Source: Puniceibacterium confluentis
Lineage (GTDB): Bacteria > Pseudomonadota > Alphaproteobacteria > Rhodobacterales > Rhodobacteraceae
Assembly (NCBI RefSeq): GCF_007923445.1
Contig: NZ_VOJI01000024.1
Location: 1-45,282 of the forward strand
DNA length: 45,282 nucleotides
Direction: 5' to 3'
Positions 7,493 through 16,711 of this stretch are shown in pieces. The translations under genes and the position numbers were made by a program. The stretch's first letter is position 1, and every line of letters begins with the position of its first letter. The notes below the pieces were generated by a model. It was not told where the DNA came from, did no database searches, and saw nothing but the letters and a program-made list of their open reading frames with translations.

Positions 7493-9040
7493 GTGCCACA
7501 GACATCCCCGTCCCGCATGATGCAATTCCGGCTGCGGCTGCGTCACTCCCTGATGGGGCCGCATGTGCTGGCCTTTCTGCCCGCTCTGGCACTTGCCGGT
7601 TTCTGGCTCGGTGGCGAATCCGTGTTGCTGTTGGTTGCACTGGGCGTGCCGGTTCTGTTCTCGCTTGCCGGCGGCTTCAACTTCGACACTGCGGTCGGCG
7701 CGTCTCCGGGACGGAAAACCGATCTGACGGATGCTCACGGGGCTGTCGCGATGGCCGATCAGGCGCTGGAACAGGCGGGCCAGTCTTCGATGGCCACGGC
7801 CTGTATCCTGGTGGACATAGAGGGCTTCGAGGCACTCGAGAATCGCTTTGGCGACGCCACCGTCCAAACGGCCCGTGATCTGGTTCTTGGCCGGCTGCGC
7901 ACACTGCTGCGCAAGGACGACATCGCCGTGCGCATCGGGGATGCCCGGTTCATGGTGCTTCTCGGCCCGGCGCTGCGCCTGGATCTCGAAGCGTTGTTGC
8001 AGATTTCCAACCGGCTGCAATCCGCTCTGGAGGAACCCGCCTCGATCGACGGGACGACACAGTGCCTGTCCGCCGCCCTGGGCTTTTGCAGCAGCGTCAG
8101 GCTGGCCGATTCTGCCACGGGTCAGGATATGTTCGCCGCCGCCAGCGCCGCCCTGACCGAGGCCCTGGCCAACGGGCCTTCGGCGATCCGTGCCTGGACC
8201 GACAGCATCAAGGCGGCGCGCAGTGCCCGCCAGTCCCTGCGCGGCGAAGCGGCCCGGGCGCTGGAGAACGGGCAGATCCAGCCCTGGTACCAGCCGCAGC
8301 TCTGCACCTCGACGGGCCGGGTCAGCGGAGCAGAGGCCCTGGTCCGGTGGATTCATCCGGAACGCGGGGTCATCGCGCCAAAGCAATTCCTAGAAACCCT
8401 GGAAGAAGATGGCCGCATGCAGCGACTGAGCGAGGTGGTTTTGGCACACGCTCTGACTGCCCTGCGTGGGTGGGACCGCGCCGGACTCGACGTTCCCCGG
8501 GTGAGTGTCAACTTTTCGATGTCCGAGCTTCGCAATCCCAGGCTCGTCGAAGCCCTGAAGTGGGAGATCGACCGCCACGACCTGACCCCGCAACGTCTTG
8601 GCGTCGAAGTGCTGGAAACCGTCATCGCGGAAACCACGGATGGGATCATCGTGCGCAACATCGCGGCGCTGGCCAAACTCGGCTGCCAGATCGACCTCGA
8701 TGATTTTGGCGTCGGGCATGCGTCCATCACGTCCTTGCGCCGGTTTGCCATCAGCCGACTGAAAATCGACCGCAGCTTTGTCACCCGTGTCGACCGCGAC
8801 GAAGACCAGCGCCGGATGATCGCCGCGATCCTTGGCATGTCCGACCGGCTCGGTCTGGAAACCCTGGCCGAAGGCGTCGAAAGCGTCGGCGAACATGCCC
8901 TCCTGGCACAGCTTGGCTGTGACCATGTCCAGGGGTTCGGGATTGCACGTCCGATGCCGGCCGAGCAGCTCGTCACGTGGATCCGGGCGCACAACAGCCG
9001 CATTGCCGACACGCCTCCGCTGGACCGGCACAGCAGCTGA
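7493..9040 (+). CDS. Membrane EAL phosphodiesterase with degenerate GGDEF domain
   Basis: Predicted cyclic-di-GMP phosphodiesterase of 515 residues. The GTG start at 7493 is chosen because GAGG lies 8 bases upstream; an upstream TTG at 7463 is in frame. Two membrane helices (about 22-40 and 43-62) precede a GGDEF-like domain whose signature is reduced to RIGDARF (147-153), so it should not make c-di-GMP. The EAL domain has EALVRW at 281-286, VNFS with Asn340, VEVLE with Glu372, DLDDFG with Asp402/403, RLKIDRS with Lys424, AEGVES with Glu460 and VQGFG with Gln480, all the residues needed for catalysis. It sits between ttcA and yidC, an unusual place for a signalling gene. Confidence 0.92.
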   Translation: MPQTSPSRMMQFRLRLRHSLMGPHVLAFLPALALAGFWLGGESVLLLVALGVPVLFSLAGGFNFDTAVGASPGRKTDLTDAHGAVAMADQALEQAGQSSMATACILVDIEGFEALENRFGDATVQTARDLVLGRLRTLLRKDDIAVRIGDARFMVLLGPALRLDLEALLQISNRLQSALEEPASIDGTTQCLSAALGFCSSVRLADSATGQDMFAAASAALTEALANGPSAIRAWTDSIKAARSARQSLRGEAARALENGQIQPWYQPQLCTSTGRVSGAEALVRWIHPERGVIAPKQFLETLEEDGRMQRLSEVVLAHALTALRGWDRAGLDVPRVSVNFSMSELRNPRLVEALKWEIDRHDLTPQRLGVEVLETVIAETTDGIIVRNIAALAKLGCQIDLDDFGVGHASITSLRRFAISRLKIDRSFVTRVDRDEDQRRMIAAILGMSDRLGLETLAEGVESVGEHALLAQLGCDHVQGFGIARPMPAEQLVTWIRAHNSRIADTPPLDRHSS

Positions 9041-9219
9041 GCGGTGCGCGCCGCACCCACCGCTGATCCGCGTTCCGCGGCGGCGGCACCAGCGCCGTGG
9101 TACAAAACCCTGCGATGATTGGAGGCTGAGGGCGTCAAAACCCGGCGAAACCGCTTGACCTTTGGTGCCCTAGTCTGTTGAACCCAAGCCTGACTTACAA
9201 AGGACAGGTGCAGTCCCTC

Positions 9220-11028
9220 ATGGACGATCAGAACAAGAACCTCATCCTGGCAACAGTACTCAGTTTCGTCGTGATCCTGACTTGGTTTGTCCTCTTCCCG
9301 CCGCCCGAGCCGGAAGTCGTGGACCTCGAAACACCCGCTGCCAGCGAGACACTGAACCCCGCGCTCGCGACCGAACCATCGGCCGCTCCCGGAACCGTAC
9401 CGGGCGCTCCGGCGGCCGACGCGGTCGCCGCCGAGGCGCCCCGCGTTCCGGTCGAGACAGCGCGGCTGTCGGGCTCGATCTCGCTCATCGGCGGCAGAAT
9501 CGATGATCTGAAACTCAAGGACTACCGGGTCACGATCGAACCCGAGTCTCCCATCGTGCAGATGCTTGGTCCGGTCAGCTCGGAGCAGCCCTACTACGCG
9601 CTCTACGGCTGGGCGCCCGGTTCCGGCCTCGGCCCGCAAGACGTGCCAGGAGCAAACACCCCCTGGACCGTTGAAAGTGGCGATACCCTGACCGCCGAAA
9701 CGCCGGTGACCCTGCGCTGGTCCGGTCCCAGCGGGTTGGTTTTCCGCCGCACCATCGCCGTCGATGAAAACTTCATGTTTCAGGTCACCCAGTCGGTCGA
9801 GAACACCGGCACCGCTCAGACCTCGCTGGCGCCCTACGGCATCATCGCCCGGCGCGGCGAACCTGCGGACCGCAAGAAGTTCTTCATCCTGCATGAGGGT
9901 GTCGTCGCCATGGCGGACGGCACGCTGACCGAGACCGATTATTCGGACATGCCCGACCTTGACGTGATCCCGTCCGAGGGCGCGCGTGCGGAAGTCACGC
10001 AGGTTCAGGAAAACGGCTGGATCGGTTTCACCGATCATTTCTGGATGTCGGCGCTGATCCCGCAAGCCGGGTCTTCGTTCAAGGCGGTCGCGAAATACGA
10101 TGACGCCCGCGACATTTATCAGACCGAAACCGTGCTGCCCACGATGGCGCTGGCGCCCGGCGAGACAAAAGAGGTCACCACCCAGCTTTTCGCCGGTGCG
10201 AAGGAATGGGCAACCATTCGGGAATACCAGGACCAGGGTGTCGATCGTTTCATCGACAGCATCGACTGGGGATGGTTCTTTTTCCTCACCAAGCCGATCT
10301 TCTGGGTGCTGCACCATCTCAACCAGTTGATCGGAAACATGGGGTGGTCGATCATCTGTCTTACCCTGCTGATCAAGGCACTGCTGTTCCCTCTGGCCTA
10401 CAAATCTTACGTCTCCATGGCCAAGATGAAGGAACTCCAGCCCGAGATGGAGAAGCTGAAGGAAAAATCCGGAGATGACCGGCAGAAGCTTCAGCAGGGC
10501 ATGATGGAGCTTTACAAGAAGAACAAGGTCAACCCGGCCTCGGGCTGTCTGCCGATCCTGCTGCAGATTCCGATCTTCTTTTCGCTCTACAAGGTGATCT
10601 TCGTCACGCTGGAACTGCGCCACGCCCCCTGGGTGGGCTGGATCCGTGACCTCAGCGCACCCGATCCCAGTTCGATCCTGAACCTGTTCGGGCTGCTGCC
10701 GTTTGCGCCGCCAGACCCCGGATCGTTCCTCGCGATCATCAGCCTTGGCGTGCTGCCGATCATCCTCGGCATCTCGATGTGGCTGCAACAAAAGCTCAAT
10801 CCGGCGCCCACCGATGCGACCCAGGCGATGATCTTTGCCTGGATGCCCTGGGTGTTCATGTTCATGCTGGGCTCGTTTGCCAGCGGTCTGGTGCTGTACT
10901 GGATTGCCAACAACACGATCACCTTCACCCAGCAGTATCTGATCATGCGGTCTCAGGGGTACAAACCGGATGTGTTCGGAAACATCATCCGCGGGTTCAA
11001 GCGCACGCCGAAGACTGAAAAGAAATGA
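9220..11028 (+). CDS. yidC: Membrane protein insertase YidC
   Basis: Inner-membrane insertase/chaperone working alone or with SecYEG. The start at 9220 gives MDDQNKNLILATVLSFVVILTW, the canonical N-terminal anchor, and 602 residues. A large periplasmic beta domain (about 40-340) precedes the conserved five-helix core, with GWSIICLTLLIKALLFPL, the cytosolic coiled region (MAKMKELQPEMEKLKEK) and ASGCLPILLQIPIFFSLYKV. The C-terminus is short, ending KTEKK. The linker after the first helix is rich in Ala, Pro and Glu. A TTGACC at 9155-9160 could be a -35 element, but no good -10 was found. It overlaps the MOSC gene by 4 bases. Confidence 0.97.
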   Translation: MDDQNKNLILATVLSFVVILTWFVLFPPPEPEVVDLETPAASETLNPALATEPSAAPGTVPGAPAADAVAAEAPRVPVETARLSGSISLIGGRIDDLKLKDYRVTIEPESPIVQMLGPVSSEQPYYALYGWAPGSGLGPQDVPGANTPWTVESGDTLTAETPVTLRWSGPSGLVFRRTIAVDENFMFQVTQSVENTGTAQTSLAPYGIIARRGEPADRKKFFILHEGVVAMADGTLTETDYSDMPDLDVIPSEGARAEVTQVQENGWIGFTDHFWMSALIPQAGSSFKAVAKYDDARDIYQTETVLPTMALAPGETKEVTTQLFAGAKEWATIREYQDQGVDRFIDSIDWGWFFFLTKPIFWVLHHLNQLIGNMGWSIICLTLLIKALLFPLAYKSYVSMAKMKELQPEMEKLKEKSGDDRQKLQQGMMELYKKNKVNPASGCLPILLQIPIFFSLYKVIFVTLELRHAPWVGWIRDLSAPDPSSILNLFGLLPFAPPDPGSFLAIISLGVLPIILGISMWLQQKLNPAPTDATQAMIFAWMPWVFMFMLGSFASGLVLYWIANNTITFTQQYLIMRSQGYKPDVFGNIIRGFKRTPKTEKK

Positions 11029-11768
11029 GCGGTCGCGTGACCGGCATATGGCGACACCCGATCAAGAGCCACGGCCGCGAGGCCCTGGAGCGGGTGACGC
11101 TGTCTGCCGGTCAGACCCTGCCCTGGGACAGGGTCTGGGCGATTGCCCATGAAAATTCCGATGCGGATGGCAGCCAATGGCTGCCCTGCGCGCATTTCAG
11201 CCGGGTGTCCAAGGCGCCGCAGCTGATGGCGGTGACCGCGACTCTGGACGAGGCCACGGAAACCATCACACTGCGTCACCCGGCGCGCCCGGACCTGACC
11301 TTTTCACCGGATCGCGATCAGCTGGCATTTCTGGATTGGGTGCGCCCGCTGATGCCCGAAGACCGCGCCCAGTCGGCGCGGATCGTCCGCGCCCGGCAAC
11401 GCGGCATGACCGACAGCGATTTCGCGAGCGTGACCCTGTGCAACATGTCCTCGCACCGCGCCGTGGAACAGAAACTGGGACAGACCTTGTCCATCCAGCG
11501 CTGGCGCGGCAACATCTGGATGGACGGCCTTGCGCCCTGGGCGGAATTCGACTGGCTCGGCCACGAGGTCCAGATCGGCAGCACCATTTTCAAGATCCGC
11601 GAGCGGACAGACCGCTGTGCCGCAACCACCACAAATCCTGACACCGGCCAGCGCGATGCCGACACCCTGAATGTGCTTCAAAGCTGGGGCCACCAGGACT
11701 TTTCCGTGCGCGCCGAAGTGGTCCGCACCGGTGAGATCGCACTTGGCGATACAGTGAGGCTGCTCTGA
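11025..11768 (+). CDS. MOSC domain protein
   Basis: Protein of 247 residues with an N-terminal beta-barrel segment (MSGRVTGIWRHPIKSHGRE) and a C-terminal MOSC domain, the fold of molybdenum-cofactor sulfurases and mARC-type reductases. The key cysteine lies in RTDRCAATTTNPDTGQRD, the arrangement of molybdopterin-binding MOSC proteins. No pyridoxal phosphate domain is present, so it is not a complete sulfurase. The substrate is unknown. It is translationally coupled on both sides: 4 bases shared with yidC and TGATG shared with engB. Confidence 0.88.
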   Translation: MSGRVTGIWRHPIKSHGREALERVTLSAGQTLPWDRVWAIAHENSDADGSQWLPCAHFSRVSKAPQLMAVTATLDEATETITLRHPARPDLTFSPDRDQLAFLDWVRPLMPEDRAQSARIVRARQRGMTDSDFASVTLCNMSSHRAVEQKLGQTLSIQRWRGNIWMDGLAPWAEFDWLGHEVQIGSTIFKIRERTDRCAATTTNPDTGQRDADTLNVLQSWGHQDFSVRAEVVRTGEIALGDTVRLL

Positions 11769-12418
11769 TGCAACTCCCCTTCCCTCTGGCTGAACAGCCT
11801 GACGAACAGATCATCGAGTCCGCCCGCAAGCTGTTTGCCGGTGAGACCGAATTCCTCAAGGGTGTGGTCGCGATGGACGGCATGCCGCCCGATGACCGGC
11901 TCGAAGTGTGTTTTGCCGGCCGCTCGAACGTCGGCAAATCCAGCCTGATCAACGCGCTCACCGGGCGAAAAGGTCTGGCCCGGGCTTCGAACACGCCGGG
12001 GCGCACGCAAGAGATCAACTTTTTCACCCTGGCGGACAGCCATTATCTGGTGGACCTTCCCGGCTATGGCTATGCCAATGCCCCGGTCGCGGTGGTCGAA
12101 AAATGGCAACGCCTTCTGAAGCAGTATCTGTCAGGCCGCGCCACCCTGCGCCGGGCCTTTGTACTGGTCGACACCCGCCACGGCATCAAGCCGGTGGACG
12201 AAGAAATCATGTCCCTGCTGGACAAAAGTGCGGTGACCTTTCAGGTGGTGATGACCAAGGCGGACAAGGTCAAGGAAGCGGAGCAGGTCAGGATCCTGGA
12301 TCAGGTCCGTGCCAAGCTGGCCACCCATCCGGCCGCCTACCCCGAGATCGTGATGACCAGCTCGGAAAAAGGTGACGGCATCCCGTTGCTGCGCGCCATC
12401 ATTTCCACCCTCACGTGA
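11768..12418 (+). CDS. engB: Ribosome biogenesis GTPase EngB (YsxC/YihA)
   Basis: GTPase required for late assembly of the 50S subunit. The 216-residue protein has the P-loop GRSNVGKSS (51-59), the switch II motif DLPGYG (96-101), TKADK for guanine specificity and TSS near the end. Length fits the family. It starts within the stop codon of the MOSC gene. Placement after yidC and before argB is common in alphaproteobacteria. Confidence 0.96.
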   Translation: MQLPFPLAEQPDEQIIESARKLFAGETEFLKGVVAMDGMPPDDRLEVCFAGRSNVGKSSLINALTGRKGLARASNTPGRTQEINFFTLADSHYLVDLPGYGYANAPVAVVEKWQRLLKQYLSGRATLRRAFVLVDTRHGIKPVDEEIMSLLDKSAVTFQVVMTKADKVKEAEQVRILDQVRAKLATHPAAYPEIVMTSSEKGDGIPLLRAIISTLT

Positions 12419-12514
12419 TCCGGCGGACCGGTGGGCGCGCCGACTGACACCGCCCTTGCACGTTTGCGCGACACATCGGATAAACCCGAAGAGTCGGACA
12501 AAGGACCCACAAGG

Positions 12515-13405
12515 ATGAAGAAACGCGCCATGGATCAGGACTGGATCGCCACCGCACGGACCCTTTCGGAAGCGCTGCCCTACATGCAGCGCTATTCAGG
12601 TGCCATCGTTGTGGTCAAGTTTGGCGGCAACGCCATGGGTGACGCCGATGCCATGGCCGAGTTTGCACGCGACATCGTGCTGATGCGGCAGGTGGGTGTC
12701 AATCCGGTGGTGGTGCACGGCGGCGGCCCCATGATCAACGACCTGTTGAAAAAGCTCGGGATCAAATCCGAATTCGTGCGCGGCAAGCGGGTCACCGATC
12801 AGGCCACCGTCGAAGTGGTCGAAATGGTGCTGACCGGTCTGGTGAACAAACGCATCGTGCAGGCGATCATGGACGAAGGCGGCCGCGCCGTCGGCCTCTC
12901 CGGCAAGGATGACGACCTGATGGTCTGCGAGATGGAGGATCCGGAACTTGGCTGGGTCGGCCGTCCGGTCGAAATGAACGTTCAGGTGCTGCGCGACCTC
13001 ATGTCGGCCGGGATCATCCCGGTTGTGGCCCCTGTCGCCACCGGGATGGACCCGGTCGAAACCTTCAACGTCAACGGCGACACCGCCGCAGGTGCCATCG
13101 CCGGCGCGCTCAAGGCCGACCGGCTGCTGTTGCTCACCGATGTCTCGGGCGTCAAGAACGCCGCGGGCGAAATCATGACGGCAATGACGCCCGACGAGGT
13201 GCGCGCCATGATCAGCGATGGCACCATCGCGGGCGGCATGATTCCCAAGACGGAAACCGCGCTCAAGGCGATCGAGGATGGCGTGCGCGGTGTGGTGATT
13301 CTGGACGGGCGGGTTCCCAACGCCTGCCTTCTGGAAATTTTCACCGAGCATGGCGCCGGATCGCTCATCCGGTCAACGGATCTTCCGCCGCGCGACGCCA
13401 AGTGA
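12515..13405 (+). CDS. argB: Acetylglutamate kinase
   Basis: Phosphorylates N-acetylglutamate in the second step of arginine biosynthesis. Starting at the ATG at 12515, with AAGG just upstream, gives 296 residues beginning [10 protein letters not shown]; an in-frame GTG at 12431 would add 28 atypical residues. Motifs include [30 protein letters not shown] and LLLTDVSGV, and a C-terminal GGMIPK segment. It overlaps the next gene by 4 bases (GTGA). Confidence 0.97.
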   Translation: MKKRAMDQDWIATARTLSEALPYMQRYSGAIVVVKFGGNAMGDADAMAEFARDIVLMRQVGVNPVVVHGGGPMINDLLKKLGIKSEFVRGKRVTDQATVEVVEMVLTGLVNKRIVQAIMDEGGRAVGLSGKDDDLMVCEMEDPELGWVGRPVEMNVQVLRDLMSAGIIPVVAPVATGMDPVETFNVNGDTAAGAIAGALKADRLLLLTDVSGVKNAAGEIMTAMTPDEVRAMISDGTIAGGMIPKTETALKAIEDGVRGVVILDGRVPNACLLEIFTEHGAGSLIRSTDLPPRDAK

Positions 13406-14058
13406 CCCTGGCCGCGATCGAGGTCGAGGCGCAGGCCCATGCCCTGACAATACGCGGCGCAATTCACCCGGTTGCGGATCCTCACGTTCCAGCGGACTGC
13501 CAGACCCTGGTGATGCTGGGTCCGGATGAACCGGCATTCTGGCAGGTGTTCGCGGCCAGTGCCGAACATGGCGATGGCCAGCCCGACCCGCTGGACCGCT
13601 GGTCCAGACGGGTGGTCGGCTCACTGGCCGAGCAATTCGGCGGACAGGCCATCTTGCCCAGCGACGGCCCGCCATACCCGCCCTTTCTGCGATGGGCGCG
13701 GGCGACCGGACGCTGCTGGACCTCGCCGACCGGCCTGCTGGTGCATGACACCGCGGGCCTGATGCTGAGCTTTCGCGGCGCCCTCGCCCTGCCTCTGAGA
13801 CTCGGACTTTCGCCCCGGGTCGAATCGCCTTGTCTCACCTGTGCCGACCGTCCCTGCACCTCGGTCTGTCCGATCGGCGCGCTGGGGACTGAAGGCGCCT
13901 ATGATGTCCCGGCCTGCCAGACGTATCTCGCCACCGATGCGGGGCAGGACTGCCGCCTGGGCGGGTGCCTCGTGCGCCGCGCGTGTCCGGTATCGTCGGC
14001 ACACAGGCGCGATCCCGCACAGGCGGCTTTTCACATGGCCGCCTTCGTGAAAGACTGA
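13402..14058 (+). CDS. 4Fe-4S ferredoxin-like protein
   Basis: Protein of 218 residues with a GTG start overlapping the argB stop. The N-terminal 145 residues have no recognised fold. The C-terminal part holds two cysteine groups: C-x2-C-x4-C-x3-C-P ([14 protein letters not shown]) and a later CRLGGC...ACP. The spacing resembles the double cluster domain of epoxyqueuosine reductase-like proteins, with longer loops than bacterial ferredoxins. It probably carries one or two 4Fe-4S clusters in the cytosol. The electron partner is unknown; coupling to argB need not mean a role in arginine synthesis. Confidence 0.75.
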   Translation: MTLAAIEVEAQAHALTIRGAIHPVADPHVPADCQTLVMLGPDEPAFWQVFAASAEHGDGQPDPLDRWSRRVVGSLAEQFGGQAILPSDGPPYPPFLRWARATGRCWTSPTGLLVHDTAGLMLSFRGALALPLRLGLSPRVESPCLTCADRPCTSVCPIGALGTEGAYDVPACQTYLATDAGQDCRLGGCLVRRACPVSSAHRRDPAQAAFHMAAFVKD

Positions 14059-14101
14059 CAAAAGGCCACATCCGCCTTAAGGTCCCAAGGAACACAACCC
14101 C

Positions 14102-14590
14102 ATGCGCCTTATCCTCATGCGTCACGCCAAATCCGATTGGTCTCTGGATGCAGACGACCACGCCCGACCGCTGAATGCCCGAGGAGAGGCAAGCGCGCGT
14201 ATTCTCGGGGATTGGCTGCGGGCTGAAAGTTACCTGCCGGACGACGTGCTGTGTTCGACCTCGTGCCGCACTCGGCAGACACTGACATTGCTGAAGCTGA
14301 GCGCCCCGGTGCGGTTCGAAAGGGATCTGTACCACGCCAGTCCCGACACCCTGCTGAACGTTCTCCGCAGCGGCACCGGCCGGTCACTGCTTGTCATCGG
14401 GCACAACCCCGGCATCGCGTCCCTGGCCAACACCCTGGTCAACATCCGCCCGGCACATGTGCGTTTCCGGGATTATCCGACCGGCGCCACGCTGATCGTC
14501 GATTTCGACATTTCCGACTGGTCGCAGCTGAGCCCCGGAACGGGAAACGCGCGGGACTTCGTGATCCCGCGCGAGTTGATGTCGGTCTAG
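14102..14590 (+). CDS. SixA-type histidine phosphatase
   Basis: Histidine phosphatase superfamily member of 162 residues. The phospho-accepting His8 lies in LMRHAKSDW and the second catalytic His101 in VIGHNPGI; TSCRTRQT supplies the conserved arginine. Size and sequence match SixA-like phosphohistidine phosphatases, which act on phosphorelay or phosphotransferase proteins, though the substrate here is unknown. AAGGAA precedes the ATG. It ends convergently with aapP. Confidence 0.9.
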   Translation: MRLILMRHAKSDWSLDADDHARPLNARGEASARILGDWLRAESYLPDDVLCSTSCRTRQTLTLLKLSAPVRFERDLYHASPDTLLNVLRSGTGRSLLVIGHNPGIASLANTLVNIRPAHVRFRDYPTGATLIVDFDISDWSQLSPGTGNARDFVIPRELMSV

Positions 14591-14638
14591 CACAGCCGTC
14601 GCGCCAGGGCTGGGGACAACCCCCTGCCCCGCCTGCCC

Positions 14639-15406
14639 TCAGTGGCCGAGAATCTGGCTCAGGAACAGCTTGGTCCGCTCGTGCTGCGGGTTGAGGAAGA
14701 ATTCCTCGGGCTCGTTCTGCTCGACGATCTGGCCCGCATCCATAAAGATCACCCGGTTCGCCACCTGGCGCGCAAAACCCATCTCGTGGGTGACACAGAG
14801 CATGGTCATGCCCTCTTCGGCCAGCTGCACCATGGTGTCGAGCACTTCCTTGATCATCTCGGGATCCAGCGCCGAGGTCGGCTCGTCGAACAGCATGATG
14901 CGCGGCTGCATGCACAGGGACCGGGCAATCGCCACCCGCTGCTGCTGACCGCCTGAGAGCTGGCCGGGATACTTGTTGGCCTGGTCCGGGATCTTCACCT
15001 TGGTGAGGAAGTGCATCGCCAATTCCTCGGCTTCCTTCTTGGGTGTCTTGCGCACCCAGATCGGCGCCAGAGTGCAGTTTTCCAGAATCGTGAGATGCGG
15101 GAACAGGTTGAAGTGCTGGAACACCATGCCGACTTCGGACCGGATCCGGTCGATGTTCTTGAGATCCGAGGACAGCACCGTGCCGTCGACGGTGATGCGT
15201 CCCTTCTGATGCTCCTCCAGGGCGTTGATGCACCGGATCAGCGTCGATTTTCCCGACCCCGAGGGGCCGGCAATCACGATCCGTTCGCCCCGGTACACCG
15301 TCAGGTCAATGTCACGCAGCACGTGAAATGTGCCGTACCATTTGTTCATGTTCTCGATCGAGACGGCGACCTCGTCAGAGACATTCAATTGCGCAGCTTC
15401 AGCCAT
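14639..15406 (-). CDS. aapP: General L-amino acid ABC transporter ATPase AapP
   Basis: ATPase subunit energising uptake through AapQ-AapM. The ATG at 15406 has AAGGAG 7 bases upstream and gives 255 residues. Walker A is GPSGSGKS (47-54), the signature is LSGGQ (150-154), Walker B is IMLFDE (170-175), the D-loop is SALD (178-181), and the switch His is in VTHEMG. It is the last gene of aapJQMP and follows aapM by 11 bases. A related assignment would be the glutamate/glutamine BztD type. Confidence 0.95.
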   Translation of the reverse strand: MAEAAQLNVSDEVAVSIENMNKWYGTFHVLRDIDLTVYRGERIVIAGPSGSGKSTLIRCINALEEHQKGRITVDGTVLSSDLKNIDRIRSEVGMVFQHFNLFPHLTILENCTLAPIWVRKTPKKEAEELAMHFLTKVKIPDQANKYPGQLSGGQQQRVAIARSLCMQPRIMLFDEPTSALDPEMIKEVLDTMVQLAEEGMTMLCVTHEMGFARQVANRVIFMDAGQIVEQNEPEEFFLNPQHERTKLFLSQILGH

Positions 15407-15417
15407 GTGCCAGCTCC

Positions 15418-16710
15418 TTAACGATGATCGGTCTGAAGCTCGCGCTCCAACCATTGTGAATATTGCGAGATGCCATAGCAGACGACAAAGAACAGCAGCG
15501 CGGCAAAGCTCAGCAGCTCCCAGTAGACGCCGTTCCATTCGGTCGAGGCCAGAATCGGGCCCCGGATCATGCCGACCAGATCGAACATCGAAATCACCGA
15601 CACCAGCGTCGTATCCTTGAACAGACCGACGGCGACGTTGACGATGCCCGGGATCGAGATCTTCAGCGCCTGCGGCAGGATGATCAGCCGCATCTTTTGC
15701 GCATAGTCCAGCCCCAGCGAATCACCGGCCTCGTACTGACCGTTCGGAAGCGCGGCGAGTCCGCCCCGGATCACCTCGGCGATATAGGCCGAGGCGAACA
15801 TGGTGATCATGATGATCACCCGCAGGATCAGGTCAAAATTGGTGCCCGGCGGCAGGAAGTAGGCCAGCACCACGTTGGCGACAAACAGCAGGGTGATCAG
15901 CGGCACGCCACGGATGAACTCGATGAAGACGACGCAGATCCATTTGATGATCGGCATATCCGATTGCCGCCCCAGTGCCAGCGCGATGCCGAAGGGAATC
16001 GACAGCGACACACAGACCGTGCCCAGGATCAGGTTCAGCATGAAGCCGCCCATGTCGCGGCTTGGCACTTCCTCCAGGGCAAGGATGCCCTCGACCGGCA
16101 AGAAGCCGGTGACGTACCAGAACAGCAGTGCCGCCACGATGCCGCCAAAGAAACCGGCAGCAAAGCTCTGGGCGACGAAGCGGCTGTAGACCAGGTAACC
16201 GACGACAAAGCCCAACAGGGCGAAGATCGGGATCAGGATCGACCCGCCCCAGATCAGGTAGTACGCCACAAAGGGATAAAGCGCGGTAAAGACCAGCATC
16301 TGCGCCGGGAACACCTTGCGAAACAGCACCGGTGCAATGGCCACGAACAGCAGCACGAATGCCAGTGTCGGGCGCCAGTAGATGTCGCTGGGGTATTTGA
16401 AGCCGAACAGAAGCTGGTTCCAGCGTTCGGTAAGGACGGCAAAGCAGCCGCCGGTTGCGCCATCCAGGATTTCACGGCAGGCCCGAATGGAGGGCGCTTC
16501 CCAGATACCGTTCAGGATCCAGGGCAGAACCGCAGAGATCAGCAGGTAGATGGTGAACAGCGCCACAAGCGTCAGGATTCCGTTGGCGACAGAGGAAAAC
16601 AGGTTCGCCCGCGCCCATTTGATCGCCCCCGCCTCGCCCAGGGGCGGCGCGGTTTCCGGCAGCATCGAATCACGGACATAGCCGATGGATTGCTGGTGAG
16701 TGTCGGACAT
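15418..16710 (-). CDS. aapM: Amino acid ABC transporter permease AapM
   Basis: Inner-membrane permease of 430 residues. The N-terminal half contains extra helices typical of AapM/BztC ([32 protein letters not shown]). The C-terminal half is the His/Glu/Gln/Arg/opine-type permease domain with the ATPase-contact loop around [25 protein letters not shown] (read here as residues about 315-340). AAGGAG lies 8 bases before the ATG. It starts one base after the aapQ stop codon. Confidence 0.94.
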   Translation of the reverse strand: MSDTHQQSIGYVRDSMLPETAPPLGEAGAIKWARANLFSSVANGILTLVALFTIYLLISAVLPWILNGIWEAPSIRACREILDGATGGCFAVLTERWNQLLFGFKYPSDIYWRPTLAFVLLFVAIAPVLFRKVFPAQMLVFTALYPFVAYYLIWGGSILIPIFALLGFVVGYLVYSRFVAQSFAAGFFGGIVAALLFWYVTGFLPVEGILALEEVPSRDMGGFMLNLILGTVCVSLSIPFGIALALGRQSDMPIIKWICVVFIEFIRGVPLITLLFVANVVLAYFLPPGTNFDLILRVIIMITMFASAYIAEVIRGGLAALPNGQYEAGDSLGLDYAQKMRLIILPQALKISIPGIVNVAVGLFKDTTLVSVISMFDLVGMIRGPILASTEWNGVYWELLSFAALLFFVVCYGISQYSQWLERELQTDHR

Positions 16711-16711
16711 A

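Noticed and set aside
9178-9219. Upstream TTG start for yidC
   Set aside because: The ATG at 9220 gives the canonical YidC N-terminus; the extra 14 residues do not resemble the family.
8353-10791. Open antisense frame of over 800 codons across the EAL gene and yidC
   Set aside because: It lies opposite two well-supported genes, its translation has no recognisable domain and is rich in Arg, Gln and His, as expected for a GC-rich shadow frame.
12431-12514. Upstream GTG start for argB
   Set aside because: The added residues are atypical and lack a ribosome binding site, while the ATG at 12515 has AAGG just upstream.
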